Positions 63,965 to 64,000 of a stretch of 64,000 nt of DNA are shown here, in pieces (the stretch's first letter is position 1; each line of letters opens with the position of its first letter). Origin of the DNA: an uncultured Alistipes sp. (lineage in GTDB: Bacteria; Bacteroidota; Bacteroidia; Bacteroidales; Rikenellaceae); the NCBI GenBank assembly GCA_910577475.1, contig CAJTLJ010000003.1, positions 98,968 to 162,967 of the forward strand, read 5' to 3'. The notes under the pieces were generated by a model, which saw only the letters and a list, made by a program, of their open reading frames with translations, had not been told where the DNA came from and ran no database searches. Made by a program: the position numbers and the translations under genes.

Positions 63965-64000
63965 TGTCATGTCGAGCGGAGGGCCGCAGGCCCGAAGTCG
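63965..64000. repeat. REP-like intergenic palindromic sequence, cut by the window end
   Basis: TGTCATGTCGAGCGGA is followed by the small hairpin GGGCC-GCA-GGCCC (63981-63993) and CGAAGTCG at the edge. Sequences of this sort recur between genes in Bacteroidota genomes, in my recollection. Only part of it is visible. Confidence 0.45.

Overview
The window is 64 kb of GC-rich Bacteroidota chromosome, most like Alistipes or a related Rikenellaceae. That placement is an inference from four things: SusC/SusD and a hybrid two-component sensor, a fused SecDF, promoters of the Bacteroidota form TTTG-N19/20-TAnnTTTG, and almost no Shine-Dalgarno sequences. High GC with a strong third-position bias creates many long antisense open frames; these are not genes. 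I saw no insertion sequence, prophage, CRISPR array or rRNA.

Region 1 (1-23.5 kb) is mostly housekeeping. It starts inside a tyrosine autokinase of capsule assembly, followed by a small HAD protein. Next come a membrane protein/XRE regulator pair with its own operator and a sugar nucleotidyltransferase. A plus-strand operon follows: degenerate M23 protein, dxr, rseP, radA and an epimerase-like protein that has lost its catalytic Tyr and Lys. On the minus strand lie DUF4831-alkD, a tight run of small membrane protein-coaE-folP-lolD-TIGR02757-trmN6, secDF, a small helix-turn-helix protein, dnaK, an MBL hydrolase-SDR pair, and DUF2089 with a membrane protein.

Region 2 (23.7-47.2 kb, all minus strand) is a pectin/homogalacturonan utilization locus. 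It holds a 1180-residue surface lipoprotein with three related C-terminal modules, SusD, SusC, a GH105 unsaturated uronyl hydrolase, a hybrid two-component regulator, a CE12-CE8 fusion, a PL1 pectate lyase, a GH28 polygalacturonase, a DUF4861 protein, and an alpha/beta hydrolase with an STN-like N-terminal domain. PL1 and GH28 cut the backbone, CE8 and CE12 remove methyl and acetyl groups, SusC/D import oligomers, and GH105 removes unsaturated ends. Two promoters, before susC and before the GH28 gene, lack a -33 box. Each carries a 13-bp direct repeat with a 21-bp period, exactly 23 bp from the -7 box. This is the most informative unannotated signal in the window and probably marks the sensor's operator.

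Region 3 (47.3-64 kb) holds tRNA-Ser(GCT), two BACON-domain lipoproteins, and an envelope operon (YugP-like zinc peptidase, SGNH protein, MBOAT acyltransferase, PAP2 phosphatase). On the plus strand are an ABC permease, menG, an LEA-like lipoprotein, a SPOR-like protein and a strongly expressed Cys/Glu-rich miniature lipoprotein. The riboflavin operon ribD-ribE-ribBA-ribH lies behind an FMN riboswitch whose terminator abuts the ribD start codon. An ECF sigma factor with a 45-residue acidic companion, tRNA-Ser(GGA) and a cut-off REP-like sequence end the window.
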